This document shows, piece by piece, positions 23,414 to 34,272 of a DNA stretch of 64,000 bases. Below the pieces are notes generated by a model. That model did no database searches and was not told the DNA's origin. It saw only the letters and a program-made list of their open reading frames with translations. How positions within the stretch are numbered: the first letter of the stretch is position 1; each line of letters starts with the position of its first letter. The stretch is from Rhipidocladum racemiflorum (taxonomy: Eukaryota > Streptophyta > Magnoliopsida > Poales > Poaceae), in NCBI GenBank assembly GCA_036346355.1, contig CM070588.1, positions 13,439,914-13,503,913 of the forward strand, in the 5' to 3' direction. The translations under genes were made by a program, and so were the position numbers.

Positions 23414-24118
23414 GTTGTACTCGGCCAGGTTGGGCCAAGAGGAGTTGTATACATACTCCTTCTAGATTAGGAATTGTATTCAGAACTCCTTGTGTTTTGC
23501 TCCTTTAAACTCAAGCTCAGTTTTAGGGTTTGTACTCTTTTGATGAGAGTACTTTAGACAAAAGAAATAAAGATCAATTCTTCTAGATCCTTGTGTGCTA
23601 CAGTAACCGCGTTGCTACAGTGTTTCCTGTTTTGGTTCTTGTTTGCATGCTTGTTCTTTTCTAGATTGGTTTTTGTTCTTTTAGTTTTATCTTGATTTGA
23701 TCCATCAAAACCTTTCTAGAGAATTGATTTAGGGTTTCTCTAAGTTTAGTTGATTAAACTTTTGTCGTTCTTGTTTAAACTTGAAGTTTTGGTTAGATTA
23801 ATTCTCGTCATCTTCTGTCACAGCAAGCTTGCGAGGTTCATAACATTTGATCCGTAAGTCCGATCGAGCTGATTCTTTTTGGGTTCCATTCGTAATGGAA
23901 TCTAGTTTCTCGTGTCCAAATTTCAGATCAATCTAATGGTTGGATCTCCGGAAATTCTCATTTTACTAAACCTCTATCATTCTGTTTTTGTCGAATACGA
24001 GGCAATTATTTGGTTATGTTTTGGGGTGAACTTTTAGTAGATCAAGAATTTGGTTTTAGCTTCCGCACAATCATTCACCCCCCCTCTGATTGCTATATTC
24101 GTATACTTCGAACCTACA

Positions 24119-24138
24119 AGTGGTATCAGAGCGAGGTT
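24119..24138 (+). other. C2 primer binding site
   Basis: TGGTATCAGAGC at 24121-24132, two bases after the 5' LTR end, complementary to initiator tRNA-Met. Confidence 0.92.
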
Positions 24139-24170
24139 TTTCTAATCTATCTTAACCGGTGATTAGATTA

Positions 24171-25358
24171 ATGGATCGTTATTCGACAAAACCGTGTGTG
24201 TACGATGGTGTTGATTTTCAGTTTTGGAAGGACAAGATGGAGGCGTTCATCCAAGCACAAGGCTTCACAATTTGGGAGAAGGTCTACAAGCCATATGAAG
24301 TCCCTGCAAACGACAACGTCAACGACACCAATCGCACACATGTTGAAGCAAACAGCAAGGCGCGCAACTTGATCATCCAAGGTTTGGGACGCAGCGACTT
24401 TGACCGTGTAATCCATCTCAAGTCCGCATATGAGGTATGGAAATCTCTTTGTGATTACCATGAGGGTTCTAAGACTATTAAAGAGGTTAGTCAAGATCTT
24501 TACAAAAAAGAATACATGCGATTTGAGATGAAACCCGGTGAGTCGCTAGATGACTTCTTTGCACGTTTCAATAAAATTCTTAGTAATCTTCGTGCTGTTG
24601 GAGTTAGCTTTGATGCTGCTGCTAATGCTAGACAATTGCTTGGTGCTTTAGACATGTCTATTTGGGAGATGAAAGTTACATCCTTTAGAGAATCTACTGT
24701 CATGAGTACACTTACATTAGATGTTCTGTATTCCAAGTTGAAAACTCATGAATTAGATGTTCTTGCTAGAAAGAATGATCATAAATCAATTGTTTTGACA
24801 TCTCAATCTAGCATATCTCATAATAGTGCTGCTTCAAGTTTTGCTCTATCTTTCTTGTCTTCACTAACCGATGAACAGATTGAGCAATTCCCAGAAGAAG
24901 ACTTGTCACTACTCTCTTCTCGCTTTAACAAAGCTTTACAAAATGTGAGAATGAGAAAGAGAGGTGGTGGTGGCCCTCCAAGATGCTATGAGTGTGGTGA
25001 TCTCGACCATATTCGTCCAAACTGTCCTAAACTTGCAGGTAAAGCATCAAGGAAGGAGAAGGACAACGACAGAAGAAAAGAGAAGAAGAAGTTCTCTCCA
25101 AGTGATAGAAAGAAGAAGAACTTCATCAACCGCAAAGTTGTCCATCGAGTTTTTTCCGCTCTTGAACAAGTCAATTTGAGCGATGTGGATTCGGAGAGCA
25201 GCGAGGATGATGCAACTCCAAGCAAGCATGAGTTGACGGGGTTGTGTCTCATGGCCAAAAGCAGCGACAGCTTCACTGACGGCGATCATGACAGCGACTT
25301 CAATGAGGTAGATCCTTCTTACGATGAATTAGCTATTCTTTGTTGCTCGTCTTGGTAA
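24171..25358 (+). pseudogene. C2 gag, N-terminal part with CCHC knuckle
   Basis: I chose the ATG at 24171 (MDRYSTKP), 38 bp after the PBS, over the in-frame TTG/ATG upstream. FWKDKMEAFIQAQG, then KSAYEVWKSLCDYHEGSK and MRFEMKPGESLDDFFARFNK, are the copia-type gag (UBN2 / Retrotran_gag_2) domain. The knuckle CYECGDLDHIRPNC follows near 24985-25025, with Asp replacing the usual Gly before His, then a Lys-rich tail. The frame breaks near 25335-25350 (LAILCCSSW*); the next frame continues the same protein, so one base has been gained or lost. Would package the element's RNA; not functional as it stands. Confidence 0.9.
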
Positions 25359-25359
25359 A

Positions 25360-26208
25360 TTGCTTGATAAACGTGACAAGAAAATTAAGAAACATGATTT
25401 TGTTGTGGAGTCATTGAATGCTGAAATTTCTAGACTTAAAATCTTGATTCCTGATGACGATGCTTGCAAATCATGTGACTTAATTTACAATGAGCTTACG
25501 TTGCTTAGGAAAGAACATGTTTCCTTGTTAGAGCAAATCAATGCTGAAAATGAGAAAAATGAGAAACTTGTTAAACATGCTAGTTGTTCTACCATTGATT
25601 TGCATGATACAACTCCATGTTCTAAATGCTCCATACTAGAATTGAAGTTGCATGATGCAAATGCTAGGGCTTCTCAAATGATAGAAGATTTGCTTACACA
25701 TGAGGTTCTTTCATGCTCAACTTGTTGCAAGCAAAAAGGAAAAGTGAACGTTCCTTGTAATAATTGTTTAACTCTTTCTCGAAAAATTGATTACTTAGAA
25801 AAGTCATTAGAACGTTTCACTAAAGGAAAGAAAAACCTAAACATGATCTTGGATCAATCAAAAGTCAGCACTCATAACAAAGGTTTAGGTTTTGATTCTT
25901 ATGCTCATCATAAATCACATGCTCCCACTGTTGTTAAATCATTTGAAGGAGGAAAATTTGAAATTGTCAATAGGCCTAAGAAAATTGTCTTTAAGTCTGC
26001 TGGAGTGTTATCTTCTACTATGATGAATGCAAATGATGCTTCTACTTCTAAAGCCAAACATCCTGTTAAGTACACTTGCACTCATTGTGGTAGAGATGGA
26101 CATTTAGTAGATTTTTGCTTTAGACTAGCCAAACAACAAAAGAAAGAAAAAACTAAGGCTAGGTCTAATTTCAGACAGGCACGCCTTTGTTTCTCATTAT
26201 GTGCCTAG
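25360..26208 (+). pseudogene. C2 extended gag, coiled coil and second zinc knuckle
   Basis: Continues gag in a shifted frame: LDKRDKKIKKHDFVVESLNA begins a Lys/Glu/Leu-rich coiled coil with repeated Cys pairs (CSKCSILELKL, CSTCCKQ, CNNCL), and a second CCHC knuckle CTHCGRDGHLVDFC lies near 26080-26120. Long gags with a C-terminal coiled coil and a second knuckle are typical of SIRE-type elements. The frame shifts again near 26180 before the protease region. The 3' frame end at 26208 is an artefact of that shift. Confidence 0.85.
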
Positions 26209-26626
26209 GGTGATGCAAACACCTTTTGTTGGTATGAACAAGGGAAAAGACAAATCTATCTTTGTGCATAAGAATGCTCGTGTTGTGCCTACTGTTGTGC
26301 GTCGTGTGTCTCAGTACTGGATTCCTAAACATCTTATTTCTAACCCCAGTACCGAGACCTCGACACTTTCTGCTTCTATGTAGGCTTCTCACGCGAGGAA
26401 GGAGAACATATGGCTAGTGGATTCCGGATGCTCATGCCACATGTCCGATGATAAGAATTGGTTCTCCTCCTTCACTCGCGCATCTCGTGCTAAAAGTGTT
26501 ATTTTTCAAGATGCTTCTTCCACCTCTGTTTTCGCAAAAGGCACTAGTCCAAATAGTGCAGGTACAGGTGCATATGTTCAGGGGGAGAGTATCTTTGTTG
26601 ATGAAGATGATGATGATCTTTGTTGA
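26201..26626 (+). pseudogene. C2 protease fragment
   Basis: The frame reads VPRVMQTPFVGMNKGKDKS and, after a TAG at 26381-26383, NIWLVDSGCSCHMSDDKNWF with the catalytic Asp-Ser-Gly near 26418-26430. It then loses resemblance to copia pol at FAKGTSPNSAGTG and ends after an Asp-rich run (VDEDDDDL). That run resembles the acidic linker found between integrase and RT, so the deletion that removed integrase probably joins here. Integrase and RT are absent. Confidence 0.85.
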
Positions 26627-26639
26627 GGATGAGATAATT

Positions 26640-27052
26640 GGAGTTCTTTGTGTGCTTGTGTGCTCGTTTTCAAGCTTCCCCGCGTGCTTCACATCGATAA
26701 GCTTTCAAGAGGATTTTAAGGTATCTCCGTGGTACTCAAGATTTTGGCATTTGACTTTCTGCTTCCTCATGCATTAGTTTAAGAGCTTTCTCTGATGCTG
26801 AATTTGGAGGATGTAGAATTGATAGAAAAAGTACATCTGGTTCATGCCACTTCTTGAGTAATTCTCTTTCTTGAACACATTGATATCAGATTTCACTTTC
26901 TTAGAGATCATGTTGAAAAGGAAGCATTGTGCTTCACCATGTGGATACGGAACATCAATTGGCAGACATTTTCACAAAACCTTTGTCTTCTTCTCGTTTT
27001 GCTTTTATTCGGGGAGAACTTGGGATTGTTCATCCAATGGGTTTGTTTTGAG
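26640..27052 (+). pseudogene. C2 RNase H remnants
   Basis: Out-of-frame pieces match the copia RNase H of element C1: CARFQASP near 26660, FSDAEFGGCRIDRKSTSGSC near 26790-26845, RFHFLRDHVEK near 26890-26920 and GELGIVHPMG near 27020. The central RNase H part, between SNSLS and the His-Ile-Asp segment near 26875, is deleted. Remnant only. Confidence 0.8.
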
Positions 27053-28155
27053 GGGGAGTTTCTTTGCCAAGTTCTTTCACTTGATGAGCTCACTTTATCA
27101 TATTTCTTTATATGTTATGTAATTGAGCTAATATATGATAATCTAATTGTCTCACTTGAACTAAAAATGACATTGCGGAATTCCCTGGACTAATTGCCTA
27201 TAGCTAAATACTCTGTGATATCTTACTCTTCTAGGCTTGATATTGAATCTTCTTGACAAATTTGGGCTATGAAGCAACTGTGTTTCAACTTTACTCTTTC
27301 ATAAGACCTTTTAATCACTTTTGCATGTTTATAATCAAAGAAAAATGAAAAGAAAAGGGAATCAATAAAAAAAGGGTTGTTAAAAGCAAAAGCCTCAAGT
27401 TATGAGCTTCAAGATGCTTCCCCTAAAAGATAAGATGTATGCTTCAAGCATGCCATTCCCTCAAAAGACAAGATGTATGCTTCAAGCATGCCACTCCAAG
27501 GAAATGTTTAAAGATTAAATTGGTCCACTAGATTGGAGTTGAAACTACTTGCTCGACCTGATTTGTTATTTGCTTCAACTTTGAGCCTTTGTTTTTCTAC
27601 TAAAGGTTTTGCTTAGTACTTGGCTATAGTTGACTGAATTGAGGTTGAGATGCATGTCGTTCCCTAACTTGTTAAAATCACATCAAGATCATGTATTTTG
27701 CATATTATGTGATATATTAGGTTATATGATCGAATGAGCTCATCTTTTCCTATCTTGGCACTCCCTTGTCTCCCTTTGTGAAATCATTGTTTCAGAAAAA
27801 TTTTGAACATGTTCTCTCTTTTGTACTCTTGATGAATCCATTGTCAAAGGGGGAGAAATTTGGGAATCATTGAAAAGTTTAAGGAAAAAGGGGGAGAAGA
27901 AAAAGGGGGAGTTGTTTTTGGAAATTTGAGAATTTTGGGAGAAGTTTGGAGAATTTTGAAATTTTTGGGCACATTGCACATTCACACACATTTTCCTTCT
28001 CAGGGGGAGATTTTGTTTTGCTTTTTGGTCAAAGGGGGAATTCTGTGTTTTCTTACTTTGGTCTTTGATCCTTTGGATTTCAAAATCTTTTGTAAAGTGA
28101 ATGCCAAATGTTCAATTCTAAGTGGTGTTGCCAATGTTTTCATCAAGGGGGAGAT
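27053..28155 (+). other. C2 3' untranslated region with polypurine tracts
   Basis: GGGGGAG-type tracts at about 27052, 27849, 27889, 27905, 28003, 28033 and 28146; the last abuts the 3' LTR. A 47-bp direct duplication (AAGATGTATGCTTCAAGCATGCC) lies near 27430-27500. No gene seen. Confidence 0.75.
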
Positions 28156-29967
28156 TGTGAAATCATGTGCTGAAAAATTGGCTTAGAATTGAATTTGCAA
28201 AATGTGTTTGTTCATGTGTTTTGACAATTTGACAAGAAACAGTAAGTTTAGCTTTGGCGCCGGACCAAACTTAAAGAAAACAGTAAGTTTCTCATCTACA
28301 ACGGACCAAATTTGTTTGTCTGTCGTAAACATGCTTTGGCAACCTCATTTTCCCATGTACGACGGACCAAGTTTTTGGGTCTGTCGTGCACATGTTTTTG
28401 AGCTCTTGTGCCAAACTCAATTTTCCAAGAAAATAGCAGTTAGCACATGTACGACGGACCAAGTTTTTGGGTCTGTCGTGGACGTGCTTTTGAGCTCATG
28501 AGCCGAACTCAATTTTCCAAGAAACCAGTAAGTTTTGCATGTACGACGGACTGATTTCTTTTAGTCTGTCGTGAACGTGTTTTCGCCAGAATGATTTCTT
28601 CTTGAAACCGAGACTTTCACTTGTATACCGGACCGATTTTGTTGGTCCGTCGTGAATGGTTTTTTGAGTGACTTTTTCATGTGTACGCCGGACCATATTT
28701 TTTGGTCCGTCGTGAATGCGTTTTTGCTCGATTAGGGTTTTGAGCAAGATTGGAATTGTGTTTGATTTGTTTTTGAGATTATGAAATTTGTGAGAATTTC
28801 ATGATGCTTGAAGTGGACTTTATGCAATGCTCGTGTGAGTATTTGCATGGATTGATGTGAGTCAAGTCGTGGACTTGTGCTCGGAATTGTTTGGTGGTTT
28901 GTTCATGTGCAGGTATTGCTCGAAGACGAACGTGGTCGATGACGGGACCAGAACTAGGTTAATGGAGGAGTTGAGGTTCGGGACTAGGTTCAGGGAGGAA
29001 CTGAGGTCTTGGTGGTCAAGGATGTCATGCGGGATGTTCGGGCTAAGAGAATGGTGCACATGAAGAATGGTTAGTCGCGTGAGAATGGCAGGAGGTCATT
29101 CGCGTGCAAAGTGTTAGTCACGTGAGTATGGCAGGTGGGCATACGCGTGCAAAGTGTTAGTCACGTGAGTATAGTAGGGTTGCCATACGCGTGCAAGAGT
29201 TGTACTCGGCCAGGTTGGGCCAAGAGGATTTGTATACATACTCCTTCTAGATTAGGAATTGTATTCAGAACTCCTTGTGTTTTGCTCCTTTAAATAGGAG
29301 GGGTGTCTCCTGTTTGAAGTGCATCAATCGCATCAAGCAGAGCTGAGCGCATTGAGAGCCTCAAGCTCAGTTTTAGGGTTTGTACTCTTTTGATGAGAGT
29401 ACTTTAGACAAAAGAAATAAAGATCAATTCTTCTAGATCCTTGCGTGCTACTCTGATAGCGTTGCTACAGTGTTTCCTGTTTTTGTTCTTGTTTGCATGC
29501 TTGTTCTTTTCTAGATTGGTTTTTGTTCTTTTAGTTTTATCTTGATTTGATCCATCAAAACCTTTCTAGAGAATTGATTTAGGGTTTCTCTAAGTTTAGT
29601 TGATTAAACTTTTGTCGTTCTTGTTTAAACTTGAAGTTTTGGTTAGATTAATTCTCGTCATCTTCTGTCACAGCAAGCTTGAGAGGTTCATAACTTTTGA
29701 TCCGTAAGTCCGATCGAGCTGATTCTTTTTGGGTTTGATTCATATTGGAATCTAGTTTATCGTGTCCAAATTTTAGATCAATCTAATGGTTGGATCTACG
29801 GGAATTCTCATTTTACCTAACCTTTGTCATTCTGTTTTTGTCGAATACGAGGCAATTATTTGGTTCTCTTTTGGGGTGAACTTTTAGTAGATCAAGAATT
29901 TGGTTTTAGCTTCCGCACAATCATTCACCCCCCTCTGATTGCTATATTCATATACTTCGATCCTACA
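28156..29967 (+). repeat. C2 3' LTR (1812 bp)
   Basis: Follows the polypurine tract AAGGGGGAGAT. Contains the TATA-like TTTAAATAGG at 29289 that the 5' LTR lacks, the hairpin array 28298-28713 and 43-bp repeats 29070-29198. Ends CCTACA at 29967. Confidence 0.93.
28298..28713. repeat. Array of six hairpin-forming units, C2 3' LTR
   Basis: Same six units as the 5' LTR. Substitutions such as GGTCTGTCGT against GGTCCGTCGT keep G-T pairing possible in the arm. Confidence 0.85.
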
Positions 29968-31213
29968 CCTTCCCTTCCGGAATAAGGGCTGAAGCAGCGT
30001 CACCATCGTCCCCACCAGAAACGGGGGCTGCGACGGATGGTCGCGGAAGCCTTTCTTCAAAGACTCTGACTGGAACAGGAGATCTTGTTGAGGGGGGCTG
30101 CGCGAGCTTGTCTGCCAAGTAGTTGTCACGCGGGGGGATATGGGTATACCCCAGCCCGTCGAAATGCCGCTCCATCCTTCTAACCTCTGCCAAGTACTCC
30201 GCCATGACGGGATCAGAGCAGGAGAACTCCTTTTTCGCTTGATTGACGACCAGCAGCGAGTCGCCCTTGACTTGTAGACGCCGACCACCGACAGTTGCGG
30301 CGGCGCGAAGCCCCGCCAGCAGTCCTTCGTACTCGGCAACATTGTTGGTGGCCTTGAAGTCCAGGACGACCACATACCTGAGGAGGTCCCCAGTTGGGGA
30401 AACCAGGAGGACCCCAGCCCCCGCGCCTTCAAGCCTGAAGGAATCATCGAAGTAGAGTGTCCAGGGGGAGGGCACAGGGGTTTCTTCGACTTCAGACTCG
30501 GCAGGAGTCCACTCGACAACAAACTCCGCCAGCCTTTGACTCTTGATCGCCGTGCGGGGGGCAAACTTGAGACTGAACTCTCCCAGCTCCACAGACCACT
30601 TGGCAATGCGGCCTTCAGCTTCGCGGTTGTGAAGAATCTCGCGCAAGAGATAGGCAGACACCACCGTGATCTCTCTTCCTTGAAAATAATGCCGCAACTT
30701 CTGGGACGCCACCAGCACGGCGTATACCATCTTCTGAGCCTGCGGATACCTTTTTTCTGAATCATGTAGCACCTTGCTGACGTAGTAAACTGGCCACTGA
30801 ACCCCTTCACGCTCCGCCACCAGTGCCGTGCTCACAACTGCCGGACTGGCCGCTACGTATAACAGTAACGGCTCGCCCGGCTCGGGGGCGACCAGCACCA
30901 GAGGGGAGGAGAAGTATTGCTTCAATTCTTCAAGTGCTTGCTGCGCTTCAGTAGTCCACTCGAAGGAGTTGCTCTTCTTTAGCAGCTTGAAGAAGGGGAG
31001 GCTCTTTTCCCCCAGTCGGGTGATAAACCGACCGAGAGAGGCCAGGCGACCAGCCAGGCACTGAACTTGCTTGAGCCTTGTGGGTGGTTGCATGCGCTCG
31101 ATGGTCGTGATTTTTTCCGGGTTGACCTCGATTCCACGGTTGGAAACAAGGAACCCGAGCAACTTTCCAAACGACACACCAAACACACACTTCTCAGGAT
31201 TCAACTTCAACAA
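29968..31213 (-). pseudogene. G4 RT end, RNase H and second RNase H; interrupted by copia C2
   Basis: Starts LKLNPEKCVFGVSFGKLLGF (RT end), then KSNSFEWTTEAQQALEELK and VYYVSKVLHDSEKRYPQ (RNase H of RT_RNaseH type). A second, archaeal-type RNase H follows: WTLYFDDSFRLEGAGAGVLL, NNVAEYEGLLAGL, VKGDSLLVVNQ. The second domain's motif normally reads FDGS; here Gly is Asp. The frame is open for the full 416 codons and runs into the C2 LTR at 29968. Removing C2 and one CCTTC copy continues the frame into 22372, so integrase lies there. Confidence 0.93.
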
Positions 31214-31782
31214 TACTGCCGGAGGTGGGAGAAAGTTTCTTCTAAATCTTCGACCAGCCCAGCAGTCTTTTTGGTCTTCACTACCAAATCATCAACATAC
31301 ACTTCAAGATTTCTCCCAATCTGCGATCGGAATACAGTGTGCATAGCGCGCTGGTAGGTTGAGCCAGCGTTCTTCAACCCAAAAGGCATCCGGATATAGC
31401 AGTACACGCCTAGAGGGGTCACAAAAGCAGTCTTCTCTTTGTCTTCCCGCGCCATGCTGATCTGGTGGTAGCCGGAGTAGGTGTCTAGGAAGCACAAGAC
31501 CTCGCACCCTACTGTGGAATCGACAACGAGGTCTATCCACGGCAGGGGGTACGGGTCCTTGGGGCAGGCTTTGTTGAGGTCGGTGAAGTCGACGCACATC
31601 CGCCACGTCCCGTTCGACTTTTTGACAAGTACAAGGTTGGCCAACCACTCGGGATAGGCGGCCTCCCATACAATCTTCGCCTGCAACACCTTTTCTACCT
31701 CATCCCGAATGGCATCCTGTCGCTCTGGTGCCTGCCTCCGGACTTTCTGCCGGACTGGGTGCACTCCAGGGAGCATTGCCAA
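31207..31782 (-). pseudogene. G4 reverse transcriptase
   Basis: Reads EWLANLVLVKKSNGTWRMCV, DFTDLNKACPKDPYPLP, DTYSGYHQISM, MPFGLKNAGSTYQRAM and the catalytic YVDD at 31288-31299, all standard gypsy RT blocks. The N-terminal part is truncated. A frameshift near 31210 separates it from the RT thumb and connection, which continue in the next entry. Confidence 0.93.
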
Positions 31783-32689
31783 TCGGTGCTCAAGGGGACC
31801 GCCTTCACCTCACCCGAGGAGCCGGGTGAAGCGCGGGCCTTGACCGGGGGGAGCTCTGGGCAGTCGTCCTCACCTCGAGCTATGCAGGTGGTGCCGGCCA
31901 GGTCCTGCACCTGCTTGCTGAGGCGCATGGCTTCCAGCCGATACACCTTCACGGTAATCGGGCCGCCAGGCCCAGGGATCTTCATCATCATGTAGGCGTA
32001 ATGCGTGGCCGCCATGAACTTAACCAGAGCTGGCCGGCCAAGCAAAGCATTGTAGGGGAGGTCGAAGTCTGCGATCTCGAAGTTGATTTTTTCTGTCCGG
32101 AAGTTCTCCACACTTCCGAACATGACATGCAACCGGACCTGCCCCAGGGGCGTCAAGCCCACCCCAGGGGCAACTCTGTAGAAGAGAGGGGCCGGGCGCA
32201 GCTCATCGTGAGGAATTTGGAGCTCTTTAAACGCCCCTACGGACATGAGGTTGATTGAGCTCCCTCCATCGACAAGCACTCGCTCGAGTCTCGCATTCCG
32301 GACCGTGGGAGAAACCACGATCGGGAGATGGCCTGGGCCTGAGGTGCTCTCCGGGTGGTCGGCCTGACTGAAGGTGATCGGCTCCTCCGACCATTTCAGT
32401 AGCCTGCTCGCCCGGGGAGTTGGTATGATGGCGCACACTTCTCTCACCTCTCGCTTGTACTGCGAGTTCGAAGAGTAGGTGGCGGAGCCACCATGGATGA
32501 ACACCACTGTGTGCTCCGCTTGCTGGAAGGATAGCGGAGCAGGGTCTTTGTCCGCGTCGTCGCGGTCGTTTTCGCGGCGCTCCTTAAGCCGCTGCTCCAC
32601 TAGCTTGGACACGACCTGGCAATCCGCCAGGTCATGTCCATTGGTCCTGTGGATGGGGCAGTAGGGTCTGCCTTCGTCGTCTTCTCGGC
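31695..32689 (-). pseudogene. G4 zinc knuckle and aspartic protease
   Basis: Begins with a His-variant zinc motif, CPIHRTNGHDLADC, just upstream of the longest open frame (32612). The protease active site is VLVDGGSSINLMS, the Asp-Gly-Gly form usual for the Tat lineage, followed by the flap and ALLGRPALVKFMA. The frame is open until about 31785, where it shifts against RT. The segment of about 45-50 residues usually linking protease to RT appears to be missing, so an internal deletion probably caused the shift. The trailing residues to 31695 are out of frame. Confidence 0.88.
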
Positions 32690-34180
32690 GGGGGACCGAC
32701 GATCCCCGCGATAACCTCGCGGGCCTCGGCGATCACCCCTCCTGTCCTGGCGGTCGCGCTTCTGGGGCTTGTCCTCCGGCTCGGCGACGAGGACCTCTCC
32801 GGCGCCGACTTCTTTGCGCTTCTTCTTCCTCTTATGGTCGGAAGCCTTTGAGGTTCCCGCCTCGCCATGGCCGGATGGCCCTGCCGTGCGCTCCTAGGCC
32901 TCTGCTGCCCTGGCGCACTTATGCACCAGGGAGAACAGCTCGGAGGTAGTGGAAATGGTGCGGGTAGCCATCTTCTCCCGCATCTTTTGATCTCGGACCC
33001 CGCTCCGAAAGACGATAATCACCGACTGCTCGGAGATCCGGGCGATCGTGTTCCGGCAGTGGCTGAACCGCCGAATGAACTCCCTCAGGGACTCCCCCTT
33101 CGTCTGTTCCCGGGCGTGAAGGTCATCCTCCATGCTCGGTTGAGAGTAGGAGCCCTGAAAGTTGGCGACGAAGATGTCGCACAATTCCTCCCACGGGTGC
33201 ACGGAGCCTCGAGGGAGGTTCAGCAGCCAGGAACGGGCGGAGCCCATCAACGATGACGGGAGGTAGTTGGCGATGATCTTCTCAGACCCTCCCGCGGCGC
33301 GCACCACTGTGGTGTAGATATGTAGGAACTCCTCCGGGTTGGTGGTGCCGTCGTACTTCTCAATGGACGCAGGGCGGAATCTCTCCGGCCACGCAGCTTG
33401 GCGTAAGCGGAGAGAAAACGCCTAGCATCCAACGTTGTACGGGGAGCAGCGCCGCTCGTCCGCCCCTCGGCCCCGAGACGGAGTCAAGGAGTGCGAGTCT
33501 TCGCTCTCTCTGGAACCAGGGAGCGAGGTCTACCCCCGGCCGCTAGACATTGGGTGGCCCACGCGGTGTAGTACGTGTGCACGACGCCCCTTAAGGACGT
33601 CGCGCAAGTCACCGCCGTGCTGGGACCTCCTTTTGTCTAGACGGGCCCTCAGGTCCCCATGGCCCCCCGTCGTCTCGGGGGAACCACGGGAAGAAGTGGG
33701 AGCGCGTGCACGCCCCCCTATACTCGAGGGGGCTGCAACCGGTGCACCCTTCCCTTTGTCCCGGCCCTCACGACCGGGACAAGTTGTGGCCGTACGGCTA
33801 GAGGCTTGCGCGTCGATCGCGCGCACGCCCTACCGCTCGACGTCAGAAGCCCCCAGCCGATTTGCCGCCTCTACCTGCTGTTGGGCGGCGTCCACTAGGC
33901 GGGCGATGTCCCGCAGCCATGGAACGGCCGGGGTTTCACCCCCTAGCGCAACTGGGGGATGATCGAGGAGCAGTCGGGCCGCATGAAGATTCCGCGCCGG
34001 GGTGTCATCTCCCATCAGGAGACGTCGCCGGACGGGCTGGCCTCCTTGCGCAGAAGCACCACGCGTCCCTCCATGGACGGAGGGACCCGGGGGGTCCGAC
34101 GCCCTGGGCGAGCGTCAGGACCGGCCGCGAGCGCTGCTCTCCTTGTGTAGACCGTCGTGCTTGGAGCCAGAAGTCACCAT
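32690..34180 (-). pseudogene. G4 gag
   Basis: The ATG at 34180 is the first after the PBS. A single minus-strand frame runs to about 32690, broken only by five stops: one TGA near 34126 and TAGs near 33830, 33530, 33424 and 32897. Recognisable gag core: AAWPERFRPASIEKYDGTTN, IANYLPSSLMGSARSWLLNL, WEELCDIFVANFQGSY and GESLREFIRRFSHCRN. The tail is Lys/Arg-rich (KRKKKRKE). A frameshift near 32690-32700 leads into the zinc-knuckle and protease frame. Each stop is one C-to-T change from CGA or CAG. The N-terminal 200 residues are Arg/Ala-rich and not conserved to my eye. Confidence 0.88.
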
Positions 34181-34251
34181 GCTGGTAATCGTCGAAGCTT
34201 CTTGCAAACTTCGCAAGAAGATGGAGGAAGGAAGAACAATCTAGCCACTGA

Positions 34252-34271
34252 GCCCCCTACCTGGCGCGCCA
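34252..34271 (-). other. G4 primer binding site
   Basis: The minus strand reads TGGCGCGCCAGGTAGGGGGC one base after the LTR end. The same site follows the 5' LTR of the Tat element G6 at 46171. Confidence 0.85.
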
Positions 34272-34272
34272 C

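Larger units (their letters stand above)
22373..24118 (+). repeat. C2 5' LTR (1746 bp), core promoter deleted
   Basis: Nearly identical to the 3' LTR except that 66 bp present there after CTCCTTTAA, including the TATA region TTTAAATAGGAGGGG, are absent near 23508-23512. It carries the hairpin array (22515-22929) and a 3 x 43-bp repeat (23285-23413). Confidence 0.93.
22373..29967 (+). mobile_element. Copia element C2, complete ends, internally deleted
   Basis: Two LTRs (22373-24118 and 28156-29967), both TGTGAAATCA...CTACA, flanked by the 5-bp duplication CCTTC (22368-22372 and 29968-29972). It sits inside G4 pol on the opposite strand, and removing it with one CCTTC restores G4's frame. Internal order: PBS, gag, extended gag with a second zinc knuckle, protease, then directly RNase H scraps; integrase and RT are absent. 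SIRE-like by its long gag and repeated GGGGGAG tracts. It cannot be autonomous. Confidence 0.95.
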
